DNA of 64,000 nucleotides from Lepidurus packardi. Its lineage: Eukaryota; Arthropoda; Branchiopoda; Notostraca; Triopsidae. The stretch covers positions 10,288,790-10,352,789 of the forward strand of contig JAKZAN010000002.1 of NCBI GenBank assembly GCA_023053545.1. The letters are read 5' to 3'. The notes under the pieces were generated by a model that saw only the letters and a program-made list of their open reading frames with translations, was not told the DNA's origin and ran no database searches. Of this stretch, positions 36,423-50,942 are shown in pieces. Position numbers and translations under genes: made by a program. Every line of letters begins with the position of its first letter. Within the stretch, counting starts at the first letter, position 1.

Positions 36423-38339
36423 CTAGATGGAACACTTGGGGCTAGAGCCATACAGCACTTTGAGTTCTTTACTTATTGTGCTCCGGATCAAGGACGATTG
36501 CCTGGCAGTTAGCGTATCGCGCGTTTTATCCTTCTTATGAAGTTTAACGCCGGGCTTATGCGTCAAGAATGCGTTATCCAATATCAAGAAGTCATAATCC
36601 AAGACACACAAAGCGTAGCCCTAGATACAAACACACGATTAAATTCAGTATGTAAATTAAAGCAATCTTTTCTTTAGTAGCCTTACCTGAGTCATTTTGT
36701 CCGACCGTCCTTCCCAGGTTAGCCGTTCGTCGTACAAGGGATCGTTTTGCGTACCAATGTATATAGGTTCCCAGTGATCGTATGGCTTATGGCGTTTAGC
36801 TTTGTGGAAAACGTGCAAACCGGGGGTGATGGTCATCGACTTCCAATCGCTAGCGCTAGGTATGCTGTGACATTGAGGACACACGAATTGATGAAAAGGA
36901 ATCGCTAATTTGCTGGTCAACATGGACAACTGCAACACGAATCATCATAAATCTTTGATTAGTTCACACGAGAATTACACAAACTATTACTATTCAAAGG
37001 GAAAGGGTGACGACGAGCTTACCAACTGTTCCTTGGATTCCGGAACGGTTTGATTGCCGTAGACTTCGAAGATTGGTAAGACAAACACCTTGTGCTGCCC
37101 ATCTGTCACGAGAGATACGTTTTCCCGGAGCATGTCCATAAAAAGCTGAGGCAATTGAGGAGAAGGGTACAACTCTGCATCCGACGCTAAAACGTAATGT
37201 GTGGGAGCAGCTTGACGGGCCACGTTACGCAGGACGTTCACTGGGTAAGTCAACTTTTTTTGGTCTTTGTATGTCGGTTTAGGAGGGGTGGACCACGGCG
37301 CAGGAGCCGAGCAATTAACAACAGGTAAACCATTATCAGTCCAGGGCAAAGGAAGCACTTTATCGCTAACCGTCGTCGTGGTATCCATGCGTAATACCGC
37401 TTTCCCATTTGTCACCTGGAACTAAACCGGAAAAAATCAATTATTTAATAATGTATAAATAATTGTTTTAATAAGTAGTTTTAATAATTTATAAATAATA
37501 ATAGTTTTATAATGATTTGGGATGAAAAGGCGTAAAAATAAATACAAATCTCTTATTTCAAATACCTGCATGCCTTTGCCCGGTTTGGGGACGTTAGGAT
37601 TTTGGCTATTACTCGTGTTGAGTTCACTGTTGGATTGCTGGAGCGGGTGAATCTTGCGAATGGATCCAGGAAAGTGTTGCGCATCAAAGACGAAATGGAA
37701 AGTGATACGTTCCTTCACGTCCGGTCCGGTGCACTGCCTCAGATAGGCAATACTGTTGACGGCCGTACCATAGTCGGTACCAGGAACGTATACCGCCATG
37801 GACAAAGGGCCTGGCCAGCGTTGAGACAAGGGAACTAGATTATCAAGGAAATTGACGTCGCCATGTGTCGTGTAGGTGACGGTTTCAGCACAACCGTAGT
37901 TTCGATCCGAGAGGATGTAGTTTTGAAGCACCCAAAAATTGCCTCGTTGTCCGTAGCTGAAGACGCGCTCTTTGTTTTGGCAGGGCAAAGACAATTCCAC
38001 TACTGGAGTTGTCGCCGCGGCTGATTGAGCCATCGCCGGCGAACTCGGCTCGGGACTGCTTTCTGGAGCGGTGATTTCGTCGGTATTGTACTCGGTGGGT
38101 GAAGGAGGAAGCGGAGACAATAAGGGAGGCTGCAAGGCTTCGGGCGTCGAGTCGAACAGCGCTACATTGACATGTCGTATGACTTGCATAGGAGGAGACG
38201 TATAGGCAATTTCGCCAGGCGACACTTGCAAAGCGACTGCATTATCTGTGGTATTGGCAGCCTGTAATGCCACGTAGGTTAACACACAAAAGTTGAAAAG
38301 TAGACTGGCTCGGATCACGTATTTGCGAGAGCACCACAT
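36423..38339 (-). CDS. B4GAT1-like: GT49-family beta-1,4-glucuronyltransferase (B4GAT1)-like protein
   Basis: Golgi type II glycosyltransferase. B4GAT1 adds glucuronic acid in building matriglycan on alpha-dystroglycan. Four phase-0 exons (37566-38339, 37023-37421, 36687-36929, 36423-36620) encode 537 aa. A short cytoplasmic N-terminus is followed by a hydrophobic anchor (VIRASLLFNFCVLTYVALQA) and a Ser/Pro-rich stem. The catalytic part has TYTTHGDVNFLDNLV, RWPGPLSMAVYVPG, YPVNVLRNVAR, FVLPIFEVYG, WEPIYIGTQNDPLYDER and FLTHKPGVK, matching GT49. At the nucleotide-sugar/metal site it reads SDAELYPS where human B4GAT1 has DVDMVPS, so DxE replaces DxD. Arthropods have several GT49 paralogues, so orthology to B4GAT1 itself is not proven. 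Confidence 0.85.
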
Positions 38340-38698
38340 GGTGTACTGGCTTGCATATACAAATTCTCGGTTTATAGCTTTTGGGTCTTTGGACCAAAAA
38401 TATCGGCTTAAAAAGGGTTTTCACGGGCGCATGTAAAAGCTATATCTAAGAAATGAAACAAAACAATATTCACTGTTAGGATACAGGACTTGCGGAGGTA
38501 ACGTACAGTTAACATTAGTTAAAACGAGAAGGTCTAAGGGAATGACAGCCCAAACTGCACTGTTTGGCATGCCGTAATGTACTGCTCGAATCAAACGTGG
38601 ATAACGCTGACGTCGAATGCCAAAGATGCCTGACGCCTCGCAGGTGTTTCTGGAGTTTGCTCCGTTGCATAGCTACTACAACGCTGAGGCGATCAATA

Positions 38699-38710
38699 CC
38701 CCCCCCCCCC
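38699..38710 (+). repeat. Poly-C run
   Basis: 12 consecutive C, upstream of the GT49 gene. It resembles the 13-nt G run at 23929-23941. Confidence 0.85.
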
Positions 38711-41700
38711 TCCCTTCCTGCTCTTATATATCGACCCGCTTCCTTCTTATGGACACGACAGAACGTCACACACGTTGATTATTTTGTAATCAACTTGCAT
38801 GTTTACAGACTTATCTAAATAAGCTGAGTTATTTAGATTAGCAGGGGGATTTAAAATACTTAAAATGTATAGTTTCCTCTGAGGTTTCAAAGAAAGTTTT
38901 TTTTAAAGGAGGGAGCAGCTCTATTTATTTTGTCCGAATTTTTCTGTGTCGACCAACGTCTACCTGTTAGCGGTTAAGGTTAATTAAAGAAACGGGACAT
39001 GGTGCAAGTAAATTTTGTTGTTGTTTTTGTTTTATTTTTTCCAGGTAACGAAAAATCGGTTACTTGTATAGTACTGTACTTCAAGTTTCTAGTTCACTGG
39101 GCTAAGGGATCTCATACCCTTCACTTGAGCCAGATTATAAAGAACAGAGAGAACTCAACGAAGTGCGGGAACAGCTTGAAGAACGTTTTTGGGTACGCTG
39201 AGGCAAGCGCTGAGGCCCCCCTTGTTGTGTGCTCAAAGCTTGGCCCATAGGAGTAGATCTCTTGGGTAATTAAAGCGATATTAAAAGTTAAGTTAATTTA
39301 AAAAGAGAGATGCGGCAAGGCAAGGGAGAGCGAGGCCATCTTGAAATTGCTACACGTTACGAATGTGGCTTATTCGGGTCAAGAGTCGCTATTACCTAAA
39401 GCTTTTCAGCGGTTGTGGTGGACTATTGTAAAAGGAGGGCATAACCTGCTTTCTCATCTTCTCATATCGGTGTAGGATGCTCGTGAAATCAAGTGGAGAT
39501 TGCGCGTTTTCGATCTGTGCCTTGTCCTGCAACTTTAAACGTCAACGCTTCTTTCTCTTTTTATTTTACTTTACATAGCAAGTCTTTGGTAAAGATGGTT
39601 CAGCATTATCAGCAGACATTGCTGTTTAGCTATCCCTTCTAATCATTGCCTTCTTTCGGATTCTTCTCTTTTAGCTTGCTTTTAGGTAAGGAGTCCGTTT
39701 ATCCAGACAGAGCTAATCAGACGCTTGGGGAAGTAAATCAAATCAAGTGAGGACGAAAACGATTGCAAACGCAACGTCACGCCATCTTTGCCTGTCATGC
39801 ACAATGCAAAGAAGCCAAGAAAGAAACAATAAGCTGCGCAACTAGCGTATCACGATTTCACAGTCAATAATACGGTGAAGCCAATTTTCTAGAAAATTGA
39901 CTGTCCATTGCCCAATATTTGAAAAAGGAGGTAAAGGAAGATTCATCCGTAACGTATACTTTAGGTGAGGTAGACTCATCACTTTCCCTTCGGATTTTAA
40001 ACATAACCCCTCTTTGGGCAATTTTAACCACTATCAAGAAAGAGAGAGGGGAAAAGAGAGATGGGAAGATAAAAGCGGCGCACCTCAAAGAATTCTCCCC
40101 AGCCCGACAAAAGTTTCCAAGAGGCAAAAAGCTACACACACAGCCCATCAAGGCTGTGTGCGGTTGCATTCCTAATGAGACAAGGCCTTCGTTATGCATG
40201 CGTCTTATTCGTGTTACCATTATTGGAGCCATACGGCTTTACTAATGAAACTGAACCGGTGATGCGAACTGGTTTTCTTGAGGTGATAAGTACCTATAAT
40301 GCTCATGCAAAACCAACAGCATGGTCAGCGTGAGAATATTACTTGCACTTGGAGTTTTTGTAATAAAAAAAAGCCTTGTAAGTGCCGTAACAGGATGTCG
40401 TTACCTTCCACCTCACCCCCTTTTTACTACATTCTACTAGGATGGTTTGCTGTTGGAGAAAATTGAGTCTTTTGTGGAAAACCCAGTCAGAAACAATGCA
40501 TATTCTGAACCTGGAGCTACAACACCACCACCAACCTGACCTTCACCTTTTAGCCACCAGGCCATGACCGCCACGAACATTAAAAAAGAAGTAGACAAGG
40601 TAAGCAGGTATTTTCGTTTTCTCCCCTCTTTTTGTGGCGGGATATACCTTTGAACGATCGCGAAGATATTCGCCCAAGAGGACCCAAAGAAGGAAAAGAA
40701 AAGAAAGTATCTCTTGCTTATCTCTGTTTCTATGGTTTGGCTGAAATGGCACCCAGCATGACCAAGCCATAACCGAACTTTGAGATCATCTACCCGAAAA
40801 AGCTTTCGGGGGTGTTCAGGGTCAAGCTTATCATAAACGTACCCGCATGCCTGGTCTCTATTTAGCTAACAGAAGAGTTACTCATCCGAATTACACGAAA
40901 GAAGAACATACCTTGTCAAAATTGGTATTAAAAAAATTAATGCCAGAATACGGAAAACCAGAAGTACTCATAAGAACGCAATTCTTTCTCCAACGAAGAG
41001 CTTGGGAAAAAATTATATTCGCAACGCTTTGTTAGGTGTGCAGAACGAACGTGTTTAATGCACATGACAATAACGTAGCAAAAAACTATTAACGACGCTA
41101 TAGGATCAGGGTCACACACAGCGACTTCAGTACGTCACAAGGGCGTACATGCAGGGCATGTTTGAAAGTACCAGAGTTCCGGATAGAATTTCCGGAAATT
41201 AAGGTAACTTAATCTAAATAAGGTCTTCGTGACATTTCTGTGCTGGCAACTAAACTTCCCATGGTTAGTTCTAAGTTCTTTCTTCTAGTCAGAAAGGAGC
41301 TTTTTTTCTACCAATTTTCTATCGTTACGATTTAATATGACGCGATATATACTCGAAAAGACTATACGCAAGGTTAGCATAAGCACAAGCGTGGCGGACG
41401 TGTTATGGAAGACAAGCAAATTAGGAAACTGTTCATCTCAATATGATTTCCTGACCTCGGTACAACGTGCTGGTCCCAAAATCCTGTACTCGATGTCATC
41501 GAACGTCCTCTTTCAAACAGCTTTTCTTCTTCTTTTCTTGTCGTTTCCCCAAGAGCAAGCCGAAGAGTTAAAAAAGTGGCGAGTTCAATGTTACATGTCG
41601 GGGCACTGAACACCTTAAACAGCGGTTTCTCATTCATAAACAAGACTATCTTTGCCGTAACAAATGCTGGAATTTTTGTAAAAGAAATGCACTTTTGATT

Positions 41701-44700
41701 TACTTGTCGCTTCACCTGACGTTTGTTTTAACGCATTTGTCCACCACCAACTCAAACAGCCAACAAACGAAAGCAACAAGAAAGACTAGCTTTTGTGTGT
41801 CGGCCGGGCGGTTCTGTTCTGTTCTCATCTATCGCCCAGGGGCAAATGAATGAAATATCAACTCCGGGGAGTGCCAGTGGTGATTTTGGTGGTTGGCGCC
41901 TTCCAGACCATACCAAAGAGGTATGCATGCTACCCCTGCTGCTGGCGCGATGACGAGAGCCCTCTTTTGCGTCGTCGAAGGCCAAAAAAACGAGGAAAAG
42001 AATTTTCAATCTTCTCCCACCGCATTGAAATAACCTGTCCTTCTTTCTCCCGCAAATATTTTCTAGCTTAAGCCACACAAATAACCATGCCAATAGAGCA
42101 AGCCAGGGAATATTTGTTGAAAACCTCAAGTTATTGCAACTCAAACTACAGCTTCGTGAAAAATAAGAAATTATCCTACTTCATAGTTCAAGCCCCGAAA
42201 TCGGTTTCAGGTTCCCTCAAGCAAAAGGAAAACGATAAAGGGTCATTTTTATCAGAAATTTTATAGCGCAGACGTGACTTATAGATTTCTTTGTGCTGAG
42301 GAAAAGCTTCTTCGGAGTTAAAACGCTTTCCTGAAAAGTTGAAAAGCGAGACGCTTTCTGGAGGTGGGAATTCAAATGAGGAAGAAGGTCTTTAGAAATA
42401 CTCAGCTTCACAAGGTCTGCCCCACGAATAAGTGGCCTTCGCATTGAAGATTTGGCGCTTGAAATCTGTGCCTGCTAGCCTTTTACGCCAGACCAGAAAC
42501 CCCTTTCTACCCTGCCTTTAACCCCCGAAAGGTCAAGGTTGTAGTCGGATGGTGCACAATACAATTTAAAAAAAAAAATCACGGCAGACACGACCACAGT
42601 AAATAGGTTTCCCATACTGTGGGCACGACAAAGCAAAAGGCAAGGCAGAAAATAATACTAATGAAGCATGCCTTTCGTTGTGATGGCGTGGTCTTTTAGA
42701 ACGAGGGGAATTCTGCTTCACTTCTTTTTTTCCACTAATATTTTTTTACTGTGTGACATTCGGGAGATTAGGAGGGCCATAAAGTGAGAGCCATTCCGTG
42801 CTAGCCTTAGATGAAGTTCTATTCTAATACAACAGTGCAGTTGCTGGGCACAGAAAACTTGACAAGCTTGAGGGAAGTCTCTTTGCTACTGCTATACGGT
42901 ACTATCTACCCGTAGTATATTACAAGAGTTCACTGGCACCGGACATGGCCAGAGTTAAAGCACAAAATCTAGAAATACGTCTTGAAACTCGTGAAAGAAA
43001 CCCCCCTTTTCCAGGATCCCTTTTCATAAATCTTGATAAAACTGGAAAACTATTATTATTTTACAAGGACAATAAAACAGAAAAATCAATGAAAGTTTGC
43101 AATAGAATTTTTTTAATATTTTTTTTTTTGCCTTGGGAAAGAAAAGTGATAGGTTTATATCGTTACTATACTTTAGTAGGAGAAAGAAATGTAGGAGTAT
43201 AAAAACAGATTTGGCTTTCCTAGTAAGAAAACGGATATGAAACGTTGCTCGCTCGCAACGTCGGTAAAGTATTAATGGATCTGATGGGTTATTTATGGGT
43301 ACATGTACATGGCGAGGCGCCAATGTACAAAGCTCAGCCGTTTTTGGTCCCAATCCAAATGGTCTGAACTGTAAAGATGCTCTTAGTACTCGATTAGGTT
43401 TTTACTCTCTTTTCCTGCGTCAAACGTCTCGACAGACTATTTGGATTCTGGACTCGAATTGTACTCACTGCGCAAAAAATCTACATACATTTTTAGCGAA
43501 TTTTTCAGCTCTTCTTTGCGTGAACACCCACTTTCCCAGATTTTCACTCTCACCATTTGCCGGTTTCTCTATAGTAGACAGACTTGCAGCGTAATGCAGC
43601 ATATCAACATATGGCAGGTTAACTATATATTCCTTGAAAGCTTTATTATGACCAGACGGGACTTGCACTCGGGATACCTTCCTTCGACCTAGGATAATTT
43701 CAACGTCACTAAGACGTCACAGACGCAATGAAACAAAAAGGGCAGGGCCACATTGGCGAGGATTGCATTCAAATGTCAACATTCGACTCTGCATATACCC
43801 TTCTGATCTAGACTCGTTGATATTCCGCATACTAATTGGAAACAATACTCTTAACTTCAGTCAAACTAACGACGGAACAGAACCCTCTCAAAAGTATTAA
43901 TTAAACCACACGCCATGGAACTTCGCGGAAGTTCGTGGAAAGGGAGTTCTTGAAAAAGCATGTTTTCAGTAAAGAACGCAAATGGTCAAAATGTTATGCT
44001 AAACTCAATTTTTCTTACTTAAATCGCCCAAAATGAACTTCCTAGAATAAACAAACAAACTTAGTATCGTAGTATATTATGTCTATATACTGGGCCAAGT
44101 ATATCTTTAAAGGATAACATTCCATTTCATTTAGGGGTAGTAGTGTAAAGGGGGTGGATTATCACAATATCAAGTAATTCTTGCCCTTTTGCCCATTTTT
44201 ACCTTTGCTTGGTTGTTTGGCTATCGAATACCATAGCAAGTAGGTTACAGTGTACTACAACAGTGTAAGGATAAAGTTCCAGCAAAACAGTTAGAACTCC
44301 AGTTATGGTAACCTCCGCCCCTCTAAGCAAAGTTTTTTTTCGTTGTTGTCCAAATCCATGCACGAGATGCCAAGTTTTGAGTGGAGGGAATTTGCATACT
44401 TCGAACTGGGCTTTCAACAGAAACTAGAATGGTAAAGGTAACACACTGTTATACGTTGCTCCATCGTTTTGCTTTAGCCCAGTAAAGGTGACTAAACATC
44501 TAGGGCGGAGTCAGCAAAGGGCAAAACTTTCCCATGTGCATACTATTCAGTCTATAGGCAAGCATGATTTCTCTTTGGGCATTCGTATACCAATTTGTGC
44601 GCTCTAAATGCTTCTTCTAAAAACGCTAAATATATTCTCGCTGCCCTCCCCTTGCCATACGTTGCAGAGCAGGAATCTCTAGCTGTTTATGAGGCTATGT

Positions 44701-47700
44701 AACTCACGTGGGAATAGCGTGTGCAATGTACATGACGGAAACTGGGGCATATATAGAATAGCGAAGAAATGGTTCAAAAGTTTTCTGGCAGGTGTTTACC
44801 TTGACCCAGGAATCCACCACAGTTGGAGGGCCTCTAGCGAGGGTATACGGTGTACATAGGGACCTTGGCAGATATAGCTACTAGAGCAGAGCTATTGAGT
44901 GTTTTTCCTCCTGGCGGAAATGTTCCTTTTCACCAGCAAACGTTTCAGACGCAACTCGGATTGAAAGTCTAATTTGGAGTCGGTCAATTGCGATAAAACA
45001 GGTCCCAGAAACTGACGTAATTTTGGTAAGGATTCCACAGCTGTGTTCTTTATCTAATGATAAAGGTAATATCTCACTCGGTCACTCGTTCTGATAAAAA
45101 AAAATATGGAATCAGGTCCATAACTCGGACTTCCTATTCTCTCAAGAGACTGGCAACGACTGACGGAAAGCTGCTGGCTCGATCTATAATAGTTCGCTGG
45201 GCTGCGTCTTGTAAGGCTAGCTAGCGGGAAAAACTCCTCATGGACATGTGTGCTGGCAGGCTGCCAAATTCCTCGATTTCGCCTTCCTTCAGCCTCCCTC
45301 TCGGTCAGGCCTGGAACTCGCGTGCTACTGGAATTCTATAAATTACTGTTAGAAAAGCCTTGTTAGGAAAGCCGGGATTCTTGGCTCTCTAGGGCTTCTA
45401 TTTTCTTTTTTCATTACGTGTGGCAAACTTGAATCTTTTAGACCTGTTAGATGTCGTAGTCCACGAATAGAATCTTACGATAATGTGGCCAAGATATGGG
45501 ATCCGTAGGTACCTTGTACCTCTCTAGCCAATAAAATATATCTAAACGCAAGATCAAAGTGTATTAAAGAATGAAAAGTGTCAGTTTAGAACATAAAACG
45601 GTAATTGGAAGCTAACTTCATTGCTGAAATATATAAAATTGCAAATAAAATAAACGCTATTACAGTTATTTATATAGGGTAACAACTACAATTACAATTA
45701 CTTAACCGTTTGGTTGATAATCGCCAAAAAATCTTTATAATTGGACGTGTTCCTTCAATGTACTTGCTCGGTTTGCGGGGCGGAAGACCCGCTTTGGCCA
45801 ATACTTAACCATACGACCGCAAACAGCAAGGCAATCGGGCTTAAAACCCCGGAATGCGCTCATTAAACGTAAATTATTTAAGACTTGCTTGTCAGAATTT
45901 GTCAACGCTGAGAGGATCTCCGCTCTAGTTCCTTTGGGACAGACGTAGATGGAAGCTGGTGGAAAGTGAGGTTGACAGTCAGAATTGGATTGTTCTGTTC
46001 GTTACTCGTAACTCTAATTGGGTCCGCCTGAAAACCTTCAAGCAGTGGGGGTGATTTCACGTTTTAGATTCAATATCCGCCCCCTGATTGCTCGAACTTC
46101 TCGGTTTGCAGTCCCTGCGAGTAGCAGTATCGTCGGATATCCGATCTCCCCACCTTCACTTCTCGGGTATAGAAAGCACGCGGCATGGCTCTTGTTTGTA
46201 AAAAAGGGAAAGTAGAATAAGTTTAGTGCGAAACTCAGCTGAAATTCCATCCGCATAGCAAATGTGAATCCTCAAACAAGGTTTTGGCGCAAAAGTGCGC
46301 AATGCTTCATTAGCCAAAGCTCAGGTGTCAACCTTTCCTTATTCCATTCTTACCTTGATGGTCTTCTCAGTTTTCGCTGCTTCCTACGCAGTTCTATTCC
46401 ACATACACGTACGTGGGTAAATTCTTGCATGTAAAGACAAAGTGACGCAAGACTCTGGACCGTAGGAAACAAGTCGACATCACGAGTATTTTCCCATAGC
46501 CTTGGAACGGCCTTGTCTAAATTATAGGTTCGCTTTTTGTTTTCTGAAGCCGGACTGCGTTGCATTTACCATGGGCAGATGACCAGATCGCTCTTTTTTT
46601 TTTTGCATCGGAGGTCTGTACTTCTGCTTACCTCACTCCGGAAGCGACATCGTGTGCCTTCTTGATCTTTGCCAGCGCGTAAAAAAAGATGCCCTGAGCC
46701 ATTGTGCAACGTCTGGTTCCAGGACTCTTTGAAACTTGCCCAATGGGGTTTCAAAGAAGAATTCACTCACTTTTCCTAGGACGCAATGGGTTTTTGTGGG
46801 TCCCTTTTTTACACCTCTAGAGTCAGATGAAAAGATCAATCGGTTCTTGGTACTTTTCATTTTATAAGCTTCCGTTTCATATTTTACTTCCAGTCTTAAC
46901 GGTTCCTACCAAAAAGGTGGGGATTTAAGCAAAGAAGCCCTATAAGCCGCCACGCTCTTGTGCATTTCTTCAATACACCAGATTATGTCTAAATAAATGA
47001 TCTAGGAAACGTTTCAAGGACTTGAGTTATAGTGGATAACGAAATAGCTAACGGGAACTCCTATATACACGTTGACTATCCAGTGGACTTTTAACTTTTT
47101 TTCCCTTTTATTACAAACGGGCAGTGTCTTTGTTTCCACTTAGTACCCAAAACCAGCCCATAGGGACTTGTGATTTGCATGGTACAGTTGTTCAGGTTCG
47201 TTGCCCACTGACCGTGAGACTGTCGTTTTTTTTTTTTTTCAATTCCCAATCCTGCAGTTGAAGAAGCTTCTCGAGAGATTATTGTTGAAGACATCCGCGT
47301 GGAATGCATTAAGTGGATTTTCTTTTTTATGAGGTAGCTAATCAAGCGTGGCTAAATCAAGTCAGCTTAATTTCCTTTGGAGGGTCGTTTTCCAAGACTC
47401 AACTCTTTAGTAAAGCCTCGTGGCGGAAAATTTTATGGTTAATACATAAAAAAAGAAGGAAGAAAAAAACGGGCAAACGGGCCATTGGCTTGTCTTAGGG
47501 CATTTTAATGAAATAGGACTTTTTTCCGGGGTTTCGGGGAGAAGAAGAGTCTATATACCTAGTACAAGGTCGTGATGCTCCTCAATCACGCAGAATGCAG
47601 CTGAACAACCTTGCCATGAGCAAATCACGACGCAGTCATCTGAAAAGACCAAAAAATTATGTAGACTCAACCCGAGAATACTTTAGGTTACTTTATACAA

Positions 47701-50058
47701 AATAATAAAAAATGAAATAAAAAAGGGGAGCCGCTTTTCTTGGGCAGTAAAGTCGCCTTGATGGTAGTAGACGACGTGAAGAAGTGGCCGCTCGGGCGCC
47801 GTTTCCCGGGACGGGACGGGGAGACATTGGGTTTCGACCCCTGAAGCCCCAAACAGTTTCGCTGCGAGTGACCGGTCGCTGACCCTTTTGCAAGATGTTT
47901 AATAGAGGAGTTGGAATCGCCACAGGAATCACGTATATAAAACTTATTTTTTTAAAAGGAATCTACCGAGGAATATTGAACCTGACATGGGAGTAGGCTT
48001 AGGTTCCGGGTGATGAAACCTTTCGAACGACGTAGCAGCAAGATTTTTTTTATTATATTTTTTTTCTTGTAAGGCTTCTGCGTAGTATAGAAAATGTTGT
48101 GGAGGCAACTAATTGGAGGATAATAAATGAAGTTTTGCACCATAATCGCTTGATGACTTCATCTTTTTATGTTGTTTTAATTTTTAGTATTTATGTTACG
48201 CTTTAGGAGTACTTATAGTTTTCATTTTCGGTTGAATGCGAATACCATAGCATAAAAAATTAGAAGGAATGTTTGCACAGGGATGGTAGAAGTCTTGCTG
48301 AGTAAGCGTGCTTCGATTGTAATACATGATGAGATATTTTTGTTCGATCTAATGGGAAGCGCAAAATACTGGTAATATTGCGCCCTGGTAATGTCGAATT
48401 CTTTCTTCTTCTTTTCAACTGACAGGTTTGCGAGTCACCTTTCAGAGATTGGCTAATTTGTTAGTTTTTTTATGAAAATGCTCCTGGCTACGGTTGTCAC
48501 AATTAATTTGTAGGAGACAAAAAAGCGGGAATACGAGGCCACGAACGAGCTGTCCTGGTTGTGAACGCGATGCGACGTTGACATTGCTGATGCTAGATGG
48601 AGGATAAGCCGTTCGAAAGGGTTTATTTTCCAGGGTATAATACTGGGGCGGATCGATGCTTCTAGTCAGCAATTCTTAAGGGTACAAGAATTACTGCGTA
48701 CAGTGCAAAAATGATTTTTTGTGATATATGTTTTTTTACATTTATTTTTAAGAGTTGACGATCTAGTTGAGGGGAGTGTAAGCCTTCTTTATCTTTGTTT
48801 AATGTAAGGCTGATTTCTACGTGGGATAGCATATTTTGTAGATCTTGTCGGGTAGGAGTACATAAAACTTTATTAGCTTGACGTATCCGTATACATGGCG
48901 CCATCCAGGTTTAATAGATCTTTTGATTCGATCAATGAGCGTCCAGATGTGTGCTAAAAGACGTCGTGCTGAGCCCGGGCCCCTGATCTCAGCAGGGATG
49001 CTACCGGAGTGATAGGGCAGGGGTGAAGAACACGAAGAGTCTTATCTGCCACCGACCTAATACTATACAGCACATTATAACCAGGCTTTGTTAATGACCT
49101 GGTGACGAATTGACTCCGCCGTCAACATCCTGCTCACATGGATCCCTAAATATATCTGTATAGTACACACATTCGGGGGCTGTCCCAAACAAACTTTTTT
49201 TTCATGAGTATAGAGAAGAGTCATCCCATATGCTCAATATCTATGAAACCCGCTTAACATTTTATTTTATGACCAAGACTTTGGTAACTTGGATGCAACG
49301 ATATTCCGTAATATATCAGCTAAAAGTTATGTTTTGCCCGGTTAAAAGTGTGTCGCTGGGGAAGCCATTGATGACGTCGACATTTGGGTGTTTCTCGCCA
49401 ATTCCCCATGGAGGTGTACGTCGTCCTAGTGTCGGGACGTGAGGCATATGGCCGCCATTAAAAGTCCTTTTCCTGGCGTTTCTCTCGCTCCTCTGATGGC
49501 GGAGGCCATGCATAGCATTGTGGAATCCCTTGGGTAAAAGGGGTAAAAGAGTGTATCTGTTGTGTGTATGCTACCGAGCTGCATGTAGTGTTACTCCAAG
49601 CTCACCGCCGGGGACTTTTGAAGAGGGAGGGCTAGAGCCTAGGCACGTGACCAGAACAGAACACTACGACGATGATCAAATTAGGAAAAAGGCACAGGAG
49701 CGATTAAGACCCCCTCTTGTATTGTGCAGATCCCTTATGTTCCCTTGAGGCGAGAGCATTTTAAAGCCGATACCCAAATTTTCCTACTGGGGATTAGGAA
49801 TTGATTATCTCCTACTTATTCGGGTGTGTACTCTTAACTCCCTGCTTTTCTATCTTCCCCAGAAATAACCAGTTCTGTATCAATAACTAAATTCTTCGGT
49901 GGTCTATAATATTTCTAAGGTCGAATTTTTTTATGCCAATCTCGAGGTGGCATTACCCAAAATTCTTAGAATTAAACAATAAAGAAATCGTTTGTCTTGA
50001 AAAAGAAATTATTGACAAAAATGTAGCTATTATAACTTCGCAAAGATGCTCCCAAAGT

Positions 50059-50090
50059 AATATTATAATAATATATATAATAATAATAAT
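50059..50090 (+). repeat. ATA/TAA low-complexity tract
   Basis: AT-only run of ATAATATATA and TAATAATAAT type, about 850 nt upstream of the Lim3 start codon. Confidence 0.6.
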
Positions 50091-50730
50091 CTTCTCATAA
50101 TAAGATAAGTGAGTTTCCAAATATCGGCAACGCAGAATAGAAAGTAATTTCCAAAAACGTATTCTTGTAACTCTAAAGGAATTCTAGGCAATGGTCAAAT
50201 ATTTTATGTAAAAAAATAGTTTGTCAACTTATTTAGGTTAGCATGAAGAAGGCCTGAGTATCATTGATGGGCAGGGGGAGGATCTTTCTCTATGACGGAA
50301 AGTCCGTAATGCTTGCAGGTGTTTTTAAGATGGCGGAACAAGGGGAAAAAAGCATTGCGGGGTAAATTGGGGCGTGTCTGTTTAGCCGAGAAAGTCGTAA
50401 ATGTGTAAAAGCCGCGTTGTGGGTGTTTTGCGCCGTCGCACCCTGGCGTCCGCGTCCGCGTCGCCCGGTCGGGGCGTCGTCAGCAAATCAAGACTGATGT
50501 CCACCGCGGAATCCGGACCCCTCCTCCGTCTGCCTCGTCTGTAACACAGTGGCACACGGCAGCACTCTATATGTTGGGCACATAGGCCTGACCAAACCAC
50601 TTACGCTAATAGACTTTTCTCATCCACACACTTACGTTCATGAGCTATAGTTGGGAGCATTGTTATTGCTAGCTGCTACAAATAGTGGCTTGATTTCCCA
50701 AATCCCGTTGCCTCATTCATACATCAGTGG

Positions 50731-50740
50731 GTATAAAAAT
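50731..50740 (+). promoter_or_regulatory. Possible TATA box of Lim3
   Basis: GTATAAAAAT lies about 210 nt upstream of the Lim3 ATG, just past a GC-rich patch. No clear TCAGT initiator is found 30 nt downstream, so this is tentative. Confidence 0.35.
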
Positions 50741-50942
50741 ACAAACGCTCGGATCTGACTCCTTTTTCCTCCCGACTTACTAAGTAGTGAGAGTGCGACC
50801 AGTGTTTACCACGACCACCAGCCCTCAAATTCTTGGCTGGTTAACAAGATTCACAAGGTTCCAGGATTAACAAATTAACTAACCCACAGGGTTTCAGTGC
50901 TTAGTTTGAATAACGTGAAGTTCGACACTGTCTGGAACGAAT

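Larger units (their letters stand above)
38340..50942. other. 12.6 kb region without a recognised gene, upstream of Lim3
   Basis: No open frame here shows a conserved domain, phase-consistent splicing or a family I recognise. Longest frames (39919-40245, 41752-42144, 43024-43353, 43295-43594) are shadows of ordinary non-coding sequence as far as I can judge. Visible items: a 12-nt C run at 38699-38710, GC/CpG-rich patches at about 47750-47890 and 50400-50530, and an ATA/TAA tract at 50059-50090. Flanking a homeobox gene with an isolated first exon, it may be regulatory or contain alternative 5' exons. I see no transposon ends or RNA genes. Confidence 0.5.

Noticed and set aside
37602-37838. 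Plus-strand frame antisense to the GT49 exon
   Set aside because: Mirror of a real coding exon; the minus strand carries the conserved GT49 motifs.
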